Positions 1-7,765 of a stretch of 9,986 nucleotides of DNA are shown here, one piece after another; position 1 is the stretch's first letter, and each line of letters opens with the position of its first letter. Both the position numbers and the translations under genes were made by a program. The stretch is from positions 443 to 10,428 of the forward strand of contig JAGQHH010000010.1 in NCBI GenBank assembly GCA_020431945.1, given 5' to 3'. Source of the DNA: Cyanobacteria bacterium HKST-UBA02. Its GTDB lineage: Bacteria; Cyanobacteriota; Vampirovibrionia; Obscuribacterales; Obscuribacteraceae. The notes below the pieces were generated by a model that searched no databases, had not been told where the DNA came from, and was given only the letters and a program-made list of their open reading frames with translations.

Positions 1-627
1 CTGCTCGATGCGGTCGAGCGGTTCAACGCCGACCCGGCGGTGCACGCCTACATCATCCAGCACCCCGTCCCCGAGGGCTTCGACTTCAACGCGGCGTTGC
101 TCGCCATGGCCCCGGAGAAGGACGCCGACGGTCTGCACCCCGTGAACCTGGGTCGGCTCGTGCTGCAGGAGGACGGTCCCGTCCCCTGTACGCCGGCTGG
201 CATTCAGGCGATGTTGCTGCACTACGGCGTCGACATCGCCGGCAAGCACGTGGTGATCGTTGGTCGGGGCCCCACGCTCGGCCGCCCCTTGGCCCTGCTC
301 CTCACGCTGAAGGCCCCGGGCGCCAACGCTGCGGTCACGGTCGTGCACAGCGCCATCGCGGATCTCGCAGATCACACTCGGCGTGCCGATGTCGTCGTCG
401 CCGCTGTTGGCATTCCGAGCTTCGTCACCCCGGACATGGTGCGCCCAGGAGCGGTGGTCGTCAGCGGCGGCATCACCTGGGAGGGTCGCAAGCTCCTCGC
501 TGACGTGGACGAGTCGGTCGGCGAGGTCGCCTCCTGGATCACCCCTCGGCTCGGTGGGGTCGGCCCCACCACCGTGGCGATGCTGTTGCGCAACACTGTC
601 GAGGCGGCGGAGCGGTCGATCCGCTGA
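1..627 (+). CDS. folD: Bifunctional methylenetetrahydrofolate dehydrogenase / methenyltetrahydrofolate cyclohydrolase, 5'-truncated
   Basis: The reading frame is open from base 1, so the N-terminus lies outside the window; 208 residues are visible and, against the usual ~285-residue family length, about 75-80 are missing. FolD oxidises 5,10-methylene-THF to methenyl-THF and hydrolyses it to 10-formyl-THF in the cytoplasm. Visible family blocks are VPCTPAGIQAML, the nucleotide-binding stretch GKHVVIVGRGPTLGRPLALLL, ADVVVAAVG, and the C-terminal block GGVGPTTVAMLLRNTVEA. GRGPTLGRP in place of the common GRSxxVGxP resembles actinobacterial homologues (from memory). It is followed after 27 bases by metF on the same strand, which fits a one-carbon operon because methylene-THF is the shared substrate. 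Composition is strongly GC-rich and both tyrosines are TAC. The assignment is secure. Confidence 0.95.
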   Translation: MLDAVERFNADPAVHAYIIQHPVPEGFDFNAALLAMAPEKDADGLHPVNLGRLVLQEDGPVPCTPAGIQAMLLHYGVDIAGKHVVIVGRGPTLGRPLALLLTLKAPGANAAVTVVHSAIADLADHTRRADVVVAAVGIPSFVTPDMVRPGAVVVSGGITWEGRKLLADVDESVGEVASWITPRLGGVGPTTVAMLLRNTVEAAERSIR

Positions 628-654
628 TCCGAAGCGGCCGGTAGCCTGGCCCAG

Positions 655-1506
655 GTGACCCTCGTCGACGCCCTCCTGGCTGCCGGGACGACCCTGTCGT
701 TCGAGTTCTTTCCTCCGAAGACCGAGAACGCCCAGCGCAACCTGGAGAAGGTCGTCGCCGAACTCGCCACCGTGTCGCCGAGCTTCGTCTCGGTCACCTG
801 CGGCGCGGGGGGACAACCTCACGACCGCACAGCCGAAGTCGTGGCCGACATCAGCCGCACCCGGGACTTCCCGGCGATGGCACACCTCACCTGCGTCGGC
901 CACACCCGCGCCCAGATCGAGGCGCAGCTCGCCGAGTACGCCGCGAACGGCGTGCGCAACATCTTGGCCCTCGCCGGCGACCCACCCGCCGACGGCTCGG
1001 AACCCACTGGCGACTTCCGCTACGCGATCGAGCTGGTCGAGCTCATCCGGAGCCACGGCGACTTCTGCGTGGCCGTCGCTGCCCACCCTGAGGTCCACCC
1101 CCGCTCGCCCGATCGCGACACCGATCGGCGTCACCTCGCGGAGAAGCTCGAGCTGGCCGACCTCGCCATCACCCAGTTCTTCTTCGACCCGGATCTGTAC
1201 GCCCGCCTCGTCGACGAGCTCGCGGTGCTCGGAAACGACAAGCCCATCGTGCCCGGCGTGTTCCCCGTGACGAGCCCGGCCGTCGTTCGGCGCTTCGCCG
1301 GAATGAACGCCGCAGCGGTGCCCGAAGACTTCTTCGCCCGGGTCGAGGCGGCCGATGCACCGGAGCGGCATCGGATGGCGGTGGACGCTGCAGTCGAGCT
1401 GAGTCAGGCCCTTCTCGACCGCGGAGCGCCAGGTGTCCACCTGTACACGATGAACCGGTCAGAGGTGGCGCTCGATGTCGTGGCAGCCCTGGGGTTACGC
1501 GGCTGA
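655..1506 (+). CDS. metF: Methylenetetrahydrofolate reductase
   Basis: Cytoplasmic flavoenzyme that reduces 5,10-methylene-THF to 5-methyl-THF, the methyl donor for methionine synthesis. The 283 residues match the usual bacterial single-barrel length (~290). Visible motifs in order: SFEFFPPKT with the catalytic glutamate at residue 17 (equivalent to E. coli Glu28), [39 protein letters not shown] with the ITQFFFD block, [10 protein letters not shown], and the C-terminal [11 protein letters not shown]. The start is GTG at 655, with only a weak purine stretch upstream; it lies 27 bases after the folD stop and puts FEFFPP at the usual distance from the N-terminus. All four tyrosines are TAC, as in folD. 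It probably shares a transcript with folD. I see no terminator between metF and icd, whose start is 46 bases downstream. Confidence 0.95.
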   Translation: MTLVDALLAAGTTLSFEFFPPKTENAQRNLEKVVAELATVSPSFVSVTCGAGGQPHDRTAEVVADISRTRDFPAMAHLTCVGHTRAQIEAQLAEYAANGVRNILALAGDPPADGSEPTGDFRYAIELVELIRSHGDFCVAVAAHPEVHPRSPDRDTDRRHLAEKLELADLAITQFFFDPDLYARLVDELAVLGNDKPIVPGVFPVTSPAVVRRFAGMNAAAVPEDFFARVEAADAPERHRMAVDAAVELSQALLDRGAPGVHLYTMNRSEVALDVVAALGLRG

Positions 1507-1552
1507 AACGCAGCTCACGTCGGCCTTCGGGGATCCGATAGGCTGCGCCCTC

Positions 1553-2755
1553 ATGGCCGACAAGATCTCCATCAACGACGACGGGACGCTGAACGTCTCC
1601 GACAACCCCATCATCCCCTTCATCGAAGGCGACGGCACCGGCGTCGACATCTGGCCGGCGGCGAAGCACGTCCTGGACGCCGCCGCCGCCAAGTACGGCA
1701 AGACCATCGAGTGGCGTGAGGTCCTCGCAGGCGAGAAGGCGTTCAACGAGACGGGCGATTGGCTCCCTCAGGAGACCGTCGACATCTTCTCGGAGTACCT
1801 CATCGGTATCAAGGGTCCGCTCACCACGCCCATCGGCGGCGGGTTCCGCAGCCTCAACGTGGCCCTGCGCCAGCTGCTCGATCTGTACGTCTGCCTGCGC
1901 CCCGTCCGCTGGTTCACCGGTGTGCCCTCGCCGGTGAAGCACCCCGAGCTGGTCGACATGGTCATCTTCCGGGAGAACACCGAGGATGTCTATGCCGGCA
2001 TCGAATATCGAGCCGGCTCCCGGGCTGCAGGACGGGTGGCTAAGGCGCTCCGCAAGGAAGGCGTCAAGCTTCGCTCCCGCACCGGTATCGGGATCAAGGT
2101 CATTTCCCGGGCCGCCAGCCGCCGTCTGGTCAGGGCTGCTATCCAGTATGCCCTGGAGAACAATCGCAAAGTGGTCACCCTGGTCCACAAGGGAAACATC
2201 CAGAAGTTCACCGAAGGTGCCTTCCTGGGTTGGGGGATGGAGCTGGCTCAGGAGGAATTCGCTCCCTTCGTGATCACCGAAGACCAGCTCTGGTCGCATT
2301 ACGGTGGTGTGATTCCGGAGGGCAAGATCCTGATCAACAGCCGCATCGCCGATGCGATGTTCTATGAGGTCCTGGTGAAGCCAAAGACCCTTTCGGTAAT
2401 CGCCACCACCAACCTGAATGGCGACTATCTCTCGGACGCCTGCGCTGCCCAGGTCGGTGGTCTCGGAATGGCTCCCGGCGCCAATATCGGCGATGGCTGT
2501 GCAATCTTCGAAGCGACTCACGGCACCGCCGGTGACATCGCTGGCAAGAACATGGCCAATCCGGGATCCCTCCTTCTCTCGGCTGTCATGCTCCTCCGGC
2601 ACATCGGTTTCGGCGAGGCTGCGGATCGCGTGGTCGGGGCGCTGGAGAAGACCATCGCTGACCGTACCGTCACCGGCGACCTCGCCCGGGGTATGGCCGA
2701 TTCGCGAGAGCTCGGCACCGACGCTTTCGGAGATGCTGTGGTCGCTAATCTCTAG
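1553..2755 (+). CDS. icd: Isocitrate dehydrogenase, probably NAD-dependent; composition changes within the gene
   Basis: TCA-cycle enzyme converting isocitrate to 2-oxoglutarate and CO2; 400 residues from the ATG at 1553 (E. coli Icd is 416). An in-frame ATG at 1475 overlaps metF and would add 26 non-conserved residues, so I rejected it. Substrate residues are present: RSLNVALRQ (Ser100, Asn102, Arg106), Arg116, [13 protein letters not shown] (Arg140, Tyr147), VTLVHKGN, and NLNGDYLSD for the metal aspartates. In the cofactor loop E. coli NADP enzyme has HGTAPKYAG, with Lys344-Tyr345; here it is HGTAGDIAG, with Asp328-Ile329, and the position of Tyr391 is Gly375. Asp-Ile is the pattern of NAD-using members, so I infer NAD dependence. 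The gene is intact, but tyrosine codons are all TAC up to 1882 and mostly TAT from 1990, and composition shifts too, suggesting a joint near 1890-2000. Confidence 0.93.
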   Translation: MADKISINDDGTLNVSDNPIIPFIEGDGTGVDIWPAAKHVLDAAAAKYGKTIEWREVLAGEKAFNETGDWLPQETVDIFSEYLIGIKGPLTTPIGGGFRSLNVALRQLLDLYVCLRPVRWFTGVPSPVKHPELVDMVIFRENTEDVYAGIEYRAGSRAAGRVAKALRKEGVKLRSRTGIGIKVISRAASRRLVRAAIQYALENNRKVVTLVHKGNIQKFTEGAFLGWGMELAQEEFAPFVITEDQLWSHYGGVIPEGKILINSRIADAMFYEVLVKPKTLSVIATTNLNGDYLSDACAAQVGGLGMAPGANIGDGCAIFEATHGTAGDIAGKNMANPGSLLLSAVMLLRHIGFGEAADRVVGALEKTIADRTVTGDLARGMADSRELGTDAFGDAVVANL

Positions 2756-2771
2756 GCGGAAGGTTTTTGAA

Positions 2772-2820
2772 GGGTCTCGCTCGTATTCACTTGTGAATCG
2801 AGCGAGCCCTTTTTCTTTCT
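2772..2820 (+). terminator. Intrinsic terminator of icd
   Basis: A long imperfect stem pairs GGGTCTCGCTCG-TATTCAC with GTGAATCG-AGCGAGCCC around a two-base TT turn, with two single-base bulges. It is followed by a T-rich run (TTTTTCTTTCT). It begins 17 bases after the icd stop, so it should end the icd transcript and separate it from the large gene downstream. Confidence 0.88.
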
Positions 2821-3251
2821 GTATTGAAAAACGATGCAATATAGTATGACTCAAATGTGACTGGTTCAACCACATTGCGCTAGCTGCGCGGGGTCAATCG
2901 AAGGTCCGGGACGATCTCCCGGAATTCCCGGCATAGCAGGCACAAGGCCTTCGAGTTCAGAAATGAAATGCTGATCTTCCTACTGTTACTGAAAGCATGA
3001 AAAACAGTTATTTCAGAAATAGATGTAATGGCTGCAAGGTCTTGTTAGGGTGAGTCAGTCCTCTTGATTTCCTTGTTTTCCTCGAGAAAATAACCCCGAA
3101 GACCCAGTCAGTTCTTTCTTTACGAACTCAACCCGACAGCTTTGCCGCTGCCGGATCGACTGTGTCTCGAGCTTCTCGAGAAACGAAACTCTCGTAGCGG
3201 TAGACCCCTGGACCTTCAAAACATTCCTGACCTGTTCGGGAGGGAGAACCT
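2821..3251 (+). other. AT-rich, hairpin-rich leader region upstream of the large fusion gene
   Basis: No convincing gene lies here. It must hold the promoter of the large gene, because the icd terminator lies just upstream, but I see no good -35/-10 pair. Structure that can be read: a perfect 7-bp hairpin TCCGGGA/TCCCGGA at 2905-2923; a direct repeat TTCAGAAAT at 2956-2964 and 3012-3020; a perfect 7-bp hairpin TCTCGAG-CTT-CTCGAGA at 3165-3181, whose 3' arm could instead pair as CGAGA (3177-3181) with TCTCG (3190-3194). A purine-rich ribosome-binding site (GGGAGGGAG, 3238-3246) precedes the ATG at 3252. Two tiny overlapping frames (2968-3000 and 2997-3053) are discussed under findings. Confidence 0.5.
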
Positions 3252-6200
3252 ATGCACACACTATTTTCGTTTATGGGACTGGCAGTGCTTCTGCTGGTCA
3301 TCGTTCTGAATGTAAAAGGCATGATGCGCAACGCGCGCCGCAAGGCCATGCGCGGCATGTCTCGCTGCCCTTTCCACCGAAGTCAGCCCACCGGCGCCAG
3401 TGGCGATCCCGGATTCGGCTGGCAGGAGCGGTTTCTCGACGGCAGCCCTGCTGAGGAGCATGATTTCATCGCCCGGGCTGTGGCTGAGATCAACGAAGTT
3501 CAACGGAACAACCGGAAGGCTTCCGGTGAATCCTGTGTGAGAAGGGCGTTTCACGCCAAGATCCACGCCGGCATCGAGAATGCCGAGTTCACTGTTGCCG
3601 AGGACATTCCGGACGCTCTCCGGGTGGGCATTTTCATGCCTGGCAAGAAATATCGCACGGCCATCCGTTTTTCGAACGCCTCGGGCAAGATCCAGCCCGA
3701 CTCCAAGAAAGACCTGCGCGGTATCGCCTGCCGGTTGAGCACCGAGCTGGGCGACCATGATCTGCTCGCCACCAACGGCTCCGCCTCTCATGCCCGTGAC
3801 CTGCGGCAGTTCATCGCTTTCGCCCTGGCCATGTCCGGAAGCAAGCTCCTGATCCTGCCCAGGCTGATCTGGAATGTCGGCTTCTTCGAGACGGTGCGTA
3901 TGTTCAGGACCGTCATCAAGCAGGGCTCCCGCAAGGTGGAGAGCCTATCCACCGAGTCCTACTTCAGCCGCTCTGCTTACGCATTCGGTGATGCGGCTCT
4001 GGCCTGGCGTCTGGTTCCTTCGGGAAATCAGCCTGCCGGTGTGTCGCTTTCGGACGGCTATCTGCGCGAGGACTTCGTGGAGCTTCTCCGGCGTGGTTCT
4101 CTCTGCTTCGATTTCCAGATCCAGCTTTTCGCCGACGAGGGTCGCACCCCCATCGAGGATGGCTCGGTGGAATGGGACACTCGGCTCATCACCATCGCCC
4201 GGCTCACCATTCCGCAACAGGACCTGGAAAGCCCTGAGGCTGCTGCTTCCTGCGAGGCGGTAGAGGAGATGGAGTTCAATCCCTGGCATGTAACCGACGG
4301 TATCCGCCCCCTGGGCAGCCAGAATCGCGGCCGCAAGCCGGTCTATATGTCCAGCGTCGCGTTCCGCAAGCAAGGCGAGGAGGCTCCCGGGCCCTTCCGT
4401 CCGAAGTCGTCGCGTCAGGGAATCGGACCAGCCAAATATGTCTACTGGAACGCCTTCTACTTCGTCTTGCAGAGCTTCAACCGGGGGCTTGCCCGCAATC
4501 CCTACAACAAGGTGAGCTGGGACAAGTGGCCGCCCATCATCGGTCTGTTATATCTGCTTGCGAAGATTCGCTTCAATCGGTCCAACGCCCTCACCGATCC
4601 CTATGACTACGCCACCAACGATACGCGCAGTTTCGGCTGCGAGCCCGAGGAGGCGCGTCATCAGATCAACCCGGACGGCACTTATGTGAGCGACCGGGAA
4701 GATCCGCAGATGGGCGCCAAGGATACCAGGTTCGGCTCGAACATCCCTCCGAAGCGCGTTCGTCCGGACGTGGAGGGCATGAGCCCCAGCGCCCGGGAAG
4801 TAGGCAAGATCCGCTGGCGGCGCATCGACCCTGAGACGGGCCGCGAGATCACCATCCCGGCTCTGATCCTCAACGACCTGGCCGGCTGGTGGATTCAGTT
4901 CCAGTTCCACGGCTTCGGCGGCAACACCAAGCGTGATCCGGTGTCTCAGTGTCCGCATATGCTGGCTCGCAGCAAGGAAGATGACTGGCCCGGCGATGTC
5001 GCCCTGGTCGACCGCACCACTGCGGACTATACCAGGCTCACCGACGATGGCCGCCCCACGCCCCTCAACGAGCGGGTGCAGGCCTGGATCCAGGGTCAGC
5101 TTTATGACACCGATGAAGAGGGGCTCAAGAAGCTGCGCTCTTTCGAAGGTGGCAAGTTCCGCCTGGACGCCAACGGCAATTTGCCGGAAGACCCGGATCA
5201 TCCCGGGATCGATCTCACCGGCTTCAACAACAACTTCGGCCCCGGCCTGAGCTTCCTGCACTGGCTCTTCGTCGTGGAGCACAATGCCATCGCCGACTAT
5301 TATGCTTCCTTCCATCCCGACTGGGATGACGAGCAGCTTTTCCGCCAGGCGGCCCGGGTGAACATCGCCCAGATCGCCCGGATCCACACGATCATCTGGA
5401 CCGAGGACCTGCTCCAGCATCCAACCCTGCAACTGGGCATGCATGCTGACTGGTACGGTTTTCTCGGTCAGAAGACCAAGATGTTCCTGATGCGGCTCTG
5501 CCACCGCAGCCGGTTCTGGGAAAGAGTCCTGCGACCCCTGCGGAACAGTGACGTTCTCTGGGGAATGCCGGGCTCGAAGTGGGAGCACCACGACGGTCCC
5601 TTCCAGGTGCCCAAGCAGTTCCGCATGGTCTATCGCCTTCACGAGATGGTGCTCTCCGAGCATGAGATCATCGACCCGAAGACCAATCGGACCCTCGATC
5701 GGATCGCCCTCATGGACTTCGTGCACAACAACACGCGTGCTGTGGTGCAGCGCTTCGGCTACGAAGTCCTGGCCTGGTCCTTCGTCAAGAAGTCTGCCGG
5801 GGCGCTGACGGCGCACAATGTGGCACGGGCTTTCACCCGCTTCCACAACCAACTCGACGGCACCCTGACCGATCTGCCCGAGCGCGATACTTTCCGCGAG
5901 CGCACCGACGGCACCGGCACTTATAACGAGTTCCGGCAGTCCCTCGGCGAACCTCCGGTGACGAGTTTCCTCGAGCTCACCGGCGGTGACGCCGAGCTCG
6001 CCCGGGAACTCGAGATCAAGTTCGAAGGCGACGTCAATCTGGTCGACGCCGGTATCGGCATCATCGCCGAGCCGAAGCCGGCAGGCTTCGCCCTTGGATA
6101 CTGCCAGTTCTACCAGTTCGTCCTCAACGCTCCCCGGCGGGTGAAAAGCAATCGGCACCTTACCGAGGGTTTCACCTATGCCGAGTATCAAGAGGGCATG

Positions 6201-7253
6201 AACTGGGTCGAGCACTCCGGTGGTATGCTGGGTGTCATGGCTCGCCACCTTCCCGGCCTGCGGCCGAACATGGAAGGTGTGGAAAGGGCATTCGCACCCT
6301 GGCCTGAGACCGAGACCTTCCCGCAGCGGCAGCTCACCCGTACCCATTCGGATACGGCCAAGGTCTTCCAGGCCGACTTGCGCACATTCATCATCGCCCT
6401 GGTCGCCGGTGGCTTCGGTATTGCAACTGGTGTCATCAGTGTCAAGCTCGTAGGTCTCCTGCTGGCTGCTCTGGTGGCGGCGCCCCTGGCTCTGGTGGTG
6501 CGGCGCATGCTGGCCATGCGCTATATGCAGCAGGTCTGGCAGAAGTGCTACTCGGATAGGCGGCGTTCGATGTTCACGACTCTGCTCAGTGCCGAGCGCT
6601 CCATCGAGAGAGCGGCCCGTTTCGGCAGGCTCCAGGCCCTGGGAGTCCTCCTGGTCATGGTTGTCCTGTCGGTGTTGGCTTTCCATGCCGGTCACGGCCT
6701 CCTGGGTATTCTCACCCTGGCTGTCGCGGTGAGCAGCATCTCCACCTACAAGTGGTCCAGTGCTTTCGCCAACGATGCCCAGGTGCTCAAGATCAGCCTG
6801 CGCAACCGCATGCGTGAAGGAGTGCCTTTCAAGACTTTCGCCACCAGCACCAGCAATGGTACTGCCCGGCAGAAGCGTGCTGTTTTCGACCGTCACATGC
6901 CGGCTAGCTTGCGGAGCGCTGAAGAACGCCTCTACAAGGCGTCTGTCGGGGATGTGGACATGGCGGCCTTCGACCTCATGTTCCGTACCTTCGCGCCCGG
7001 TCGCGACTACATGACGGCTTACGACTTCGCTCGCAAGGAGGAAGACGACAGGCTCCGGGAAGGCCGCAAGGGCTTCATTTCGGGTGTCCTTTCGTCCCTG
7101 TCTTCGCGGCGTCGGGTCCGGGAGCTCCTATTCCACTTCGCTGACGTGGTGGCCAACGAGGACAAGAAACTCGTTCCCGCTATCAGCAGGGAGAGGCTTC
7201 TGGGCTTCCTGGACGGCTCGGCTCACGCCGAGATTCTGGAAGAGAAGCGCTGA
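3252..7253 (+). CDS. Catalase-related / cyclooxygenase-like dioxygenase fusion protein, membrane-anchored (putative oxylipin synthase)
   Basis: A 1,333-residue multidomain haem protein. Residues ~4-22 are a hydrophobic signal-anchor followed by Lys/Arg, suggesting a cytoplasmic body. Residues ~45-420 are catalase-related: distal His101 in RAFHAK, IRFSNASG, DLRG, distal Asn175 in DLLATN, FNPWH, and proximal R361-x3-Y365. Residues ~440-1010 are a haem peroxidase/dioxygenase of the alpha-DOX/COX type: DPQMGAKDTRFGSN (484-497), WIQFQFH with distal His553, EHN 676-678, and VYRLH with Tyr794 and proximal His797. That Tyr-x2-His spacing is the radical tyrosine/haem-ligand pair of COX (YHWH) and alpha-DOX (YRMH). 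Four membrane segments lie at about 1046-1064, 1066-1083, 1127-1144 and 1149-1163, then a soluble tail. Inferred role: oxygenate a fatty acid, then rearrange or cleave the hydroperoxide. The ribosome-binding site and ATG are clear. A peroxidase-only function cannot be excluded. Confidence 0.88.
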   Translation: MHTLFSFMGLAVLLLVIVLNVKGMMRNARRKAMRGMSRCPFHRSQPTGASGDPGFGWQERFLDGSPAEEHDFIARAVAEINEVQRNNRKASGESCVRRAFHAKIHAGIENAEFTVAEDIPDALRVGIFMPGKKYRTAIRFSNASGKIQPDSKKDLRGIACRLSTELGDHDLLATNGSASHARDLRQFIAFALAMSGSKLLILPRLIWNVGFFETVRMFRTVIKQGSRKVESLSTESYFSRSAYAFGDAALAWRLVPSGNQPAGVSLSDGYLREDFVELLRRGSLCFDFQIQLFADEGRTPIEDGSVEWDTRLITIARLTIPQQDLESPEAAASCEAVEEMEFNPWHVTDGIRPLGSQNRGRKPVYMSSVAFRKQGEEAPGPFRPKSSRQGIGPAKYVYWNAFYFVLQSFNRGLARNPYNKVSWDKWPPIIGLLYLLAKIRFNRSNALTDPYDYATNDTRSFGCEPEEARHQINPDGTYVSDREDPQMGAKDTRFGSNIPPKRVRPDVEGMSPSAREVGKIRWRRIDPETGREITIPALILNDLAGWWIQFQFHGFGGNTKRDPVSQCPHMLARSKEDDWPGDVALVDRTTADYTRLTDDGRPTPLNERVQAWIQGQLYDTDEEGLKKLRSFEGGKFRLDANGNLPEDPDHPGIDLTGFNNNFGPGLSFLHWLFVVEHNAIADYYASFHPDWDDEQLFRQAARVNIAQIARIHTIIWTEDLLQHPTLQLGMHADWYGFLGQKTKMFLMRLCHRSRFWERVLRPLRNSDVLWGMPGSKWEHHDGPFQVPKQFRMVYRLHEMVLSEHEIIDPKTNRTLDRIALMDFVHNNTRAVVQRFGYEVLAWSFVKKSAGALTAHNVARAFTRFHNQLDGTLTDLPERDTFRERTDGTGTYNEFRQSLGEPPVTSFLELTGGDAELARELEIKFEGDVNLVDAGIGIIAEPKPAGFALGYCQFYQFVLNAPRRVKSNRHLTEGFTYAEYQEGMNWVEHSGGMLGVMARHLPGLRPNMEGVERAFAPWPETETFPQRQLTRTHSDTAKVFQADLRTFIIALVAGGFGIATGVISVKLVGLLLAALVAAPLALVVRRMLAMRYMQQVWQKCYSDRRRSMFTTLLSAERSIERAARFGRLQALGVLLVMVVLSVLAFHAGHGLLGILTLAVAVSSISTYKWSSAFANDAQVLKISLRNRMREGVPFKTFATSTSNGTARQKRAVFDRHMPASLRSAEERLYKASVGDVDMAAFDLMFRTFAPGRDYMTAYDFARKEEDDRLREGRKGFISGVLSSLSSRRRVRELLFHFADVVANEDKKLVPAISRERLLGFLDGSAHAEILEEKR

Positions 7254-7275
7254 GCTTCTCGAATTCATTGCTCGA

Positions 7276-7305
7276 GGGCGCCCGGCTATTTGCTGCCGGG
7301 CGCCC
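7276..7305 (+). terminator. Perfect 11-bp hairpin between the fusion gene and the small membrane-protein gene
   Basis: GGGCGCCCGGC (7276-7286) and GCCGGGCGCCC (7295-7305) form a perfect stem around the loop TATTTGCT. The stem is as strong as a terminator's, but the bases after it (TTCACGGC) lack a T-run. It is therefore more likely an attenuator, a 3'-end stabiliser or a processing point than a full stop. It ends 13 bases before the ribosome-binding site of the next gene, so it could lower or uncouple expression of that gene. Confidence 0.6.
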
Positions 7306-7332
7306 TTCACGGCAAAATGAGGAGGAACACTC

Positions 7333-7746
7333 ATGCCTAAGATAATCCTGGTTCACCTGGCTATCTTCGCGGCCTTCTTTGGTCTCGTGATGCCGGTGCT
7401 GAGCCACCTCGTCCCCGGAGAAGTTTACTTCGGGGGCAATCTGCTGGATATCGCTATCCTGACGATTCTCTCGGAGGTAGTCGTGGTTGCTAGCGGAGTG
7501 CTTGGCCGGCTTACCGGCAGGGTTCTCGGTTTCAATCCCCTGCTTCAGCGCAAGCGTTCGGAGGCTCTCTCAGCAGTTCTACTGGTACTGGTTTACGGTG
7601 GTTTTCTCTATGCCATTATGGCGGTCGCTCCTTATGTGATCTCCCTCTACTGGCCTGTTGCCTTCATCCTGGCGGCAGGGGTCACCGTGATTCTATTCGG
7701 CGTGCTCTACGTGAAGCGTGCCATCATCGCAGGGCAGAAAGATTGA
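7333..7746 (+). CDS. Small four-helix integral membrane protein, unknown function
   Basis: I do not recognise this 137-residue protein. It reads as four membrane helices at about residues 4-24, 37-57, 78-98 and 106-127, with a short basic loop between helices two and three (QRKR at 72-75) and a basic C-terminus (VKRAIIAGQKD). It has no cysteines and no obvious catalytic motif. A strong ribosome-binding site (GAGGAGG, about 7319-7325) precedes the ATG at 7333. It begins 79 bases after the fusion gene on the same strand, with a hairpin but no T-run between them, so the two are plausibly co-transcribed. As the large protein also has membrane segments, an accessory or partner role is possible; that is inference from position only. 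Confidence 0.75.
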   Translation: MPKIILVHLAIFAAFFGLVMPVLSHLVPGEVYFGGNLLDIAILTILSEVVVVASGVLGRLTGRVLGFNPLLQRKRSEALSAVLLVLVYGGFLYAIMAVAPYVISLYWPVAFILAAGVTVILFGVLYVKRAIIAGQKD

Positions 7747-7765
7747 ATCTGTCTTGAAAGCAACC

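Noticed and set aside
1475..1552. Extended icd start at 1475
   Set aside because: The extra 26 residues overlap the end of metF and are not family-like; the ATG at 1553 gives the usual N-terminus leading to [10 protein letters not shown].
2824..2845. Promoter TTGAAA ... TATAGT upstream of the fusion gene
   Set aside because: The two boxes are only ten bases apart, too close for a standard sigma-70 promoter; the true promoter could not be placed.
1169..2875. Long (568-codon) minus-strand open frame opposite metF and icd
   Set aside because: It is antisense to two clearly conserved enzymes, and its C-terminal part is arginine/proline-rich low-complexity sequence typical of a shadow frame.
4548..6896. 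Long (782-codon) minus-strand open frame opposite the fusion gene
   Set aside because: It lies wholly antisense to a protein whose haem-site motifs are intact. Its translation shows no family motif and looks like the reverse complement of codon-biased coding DNA.
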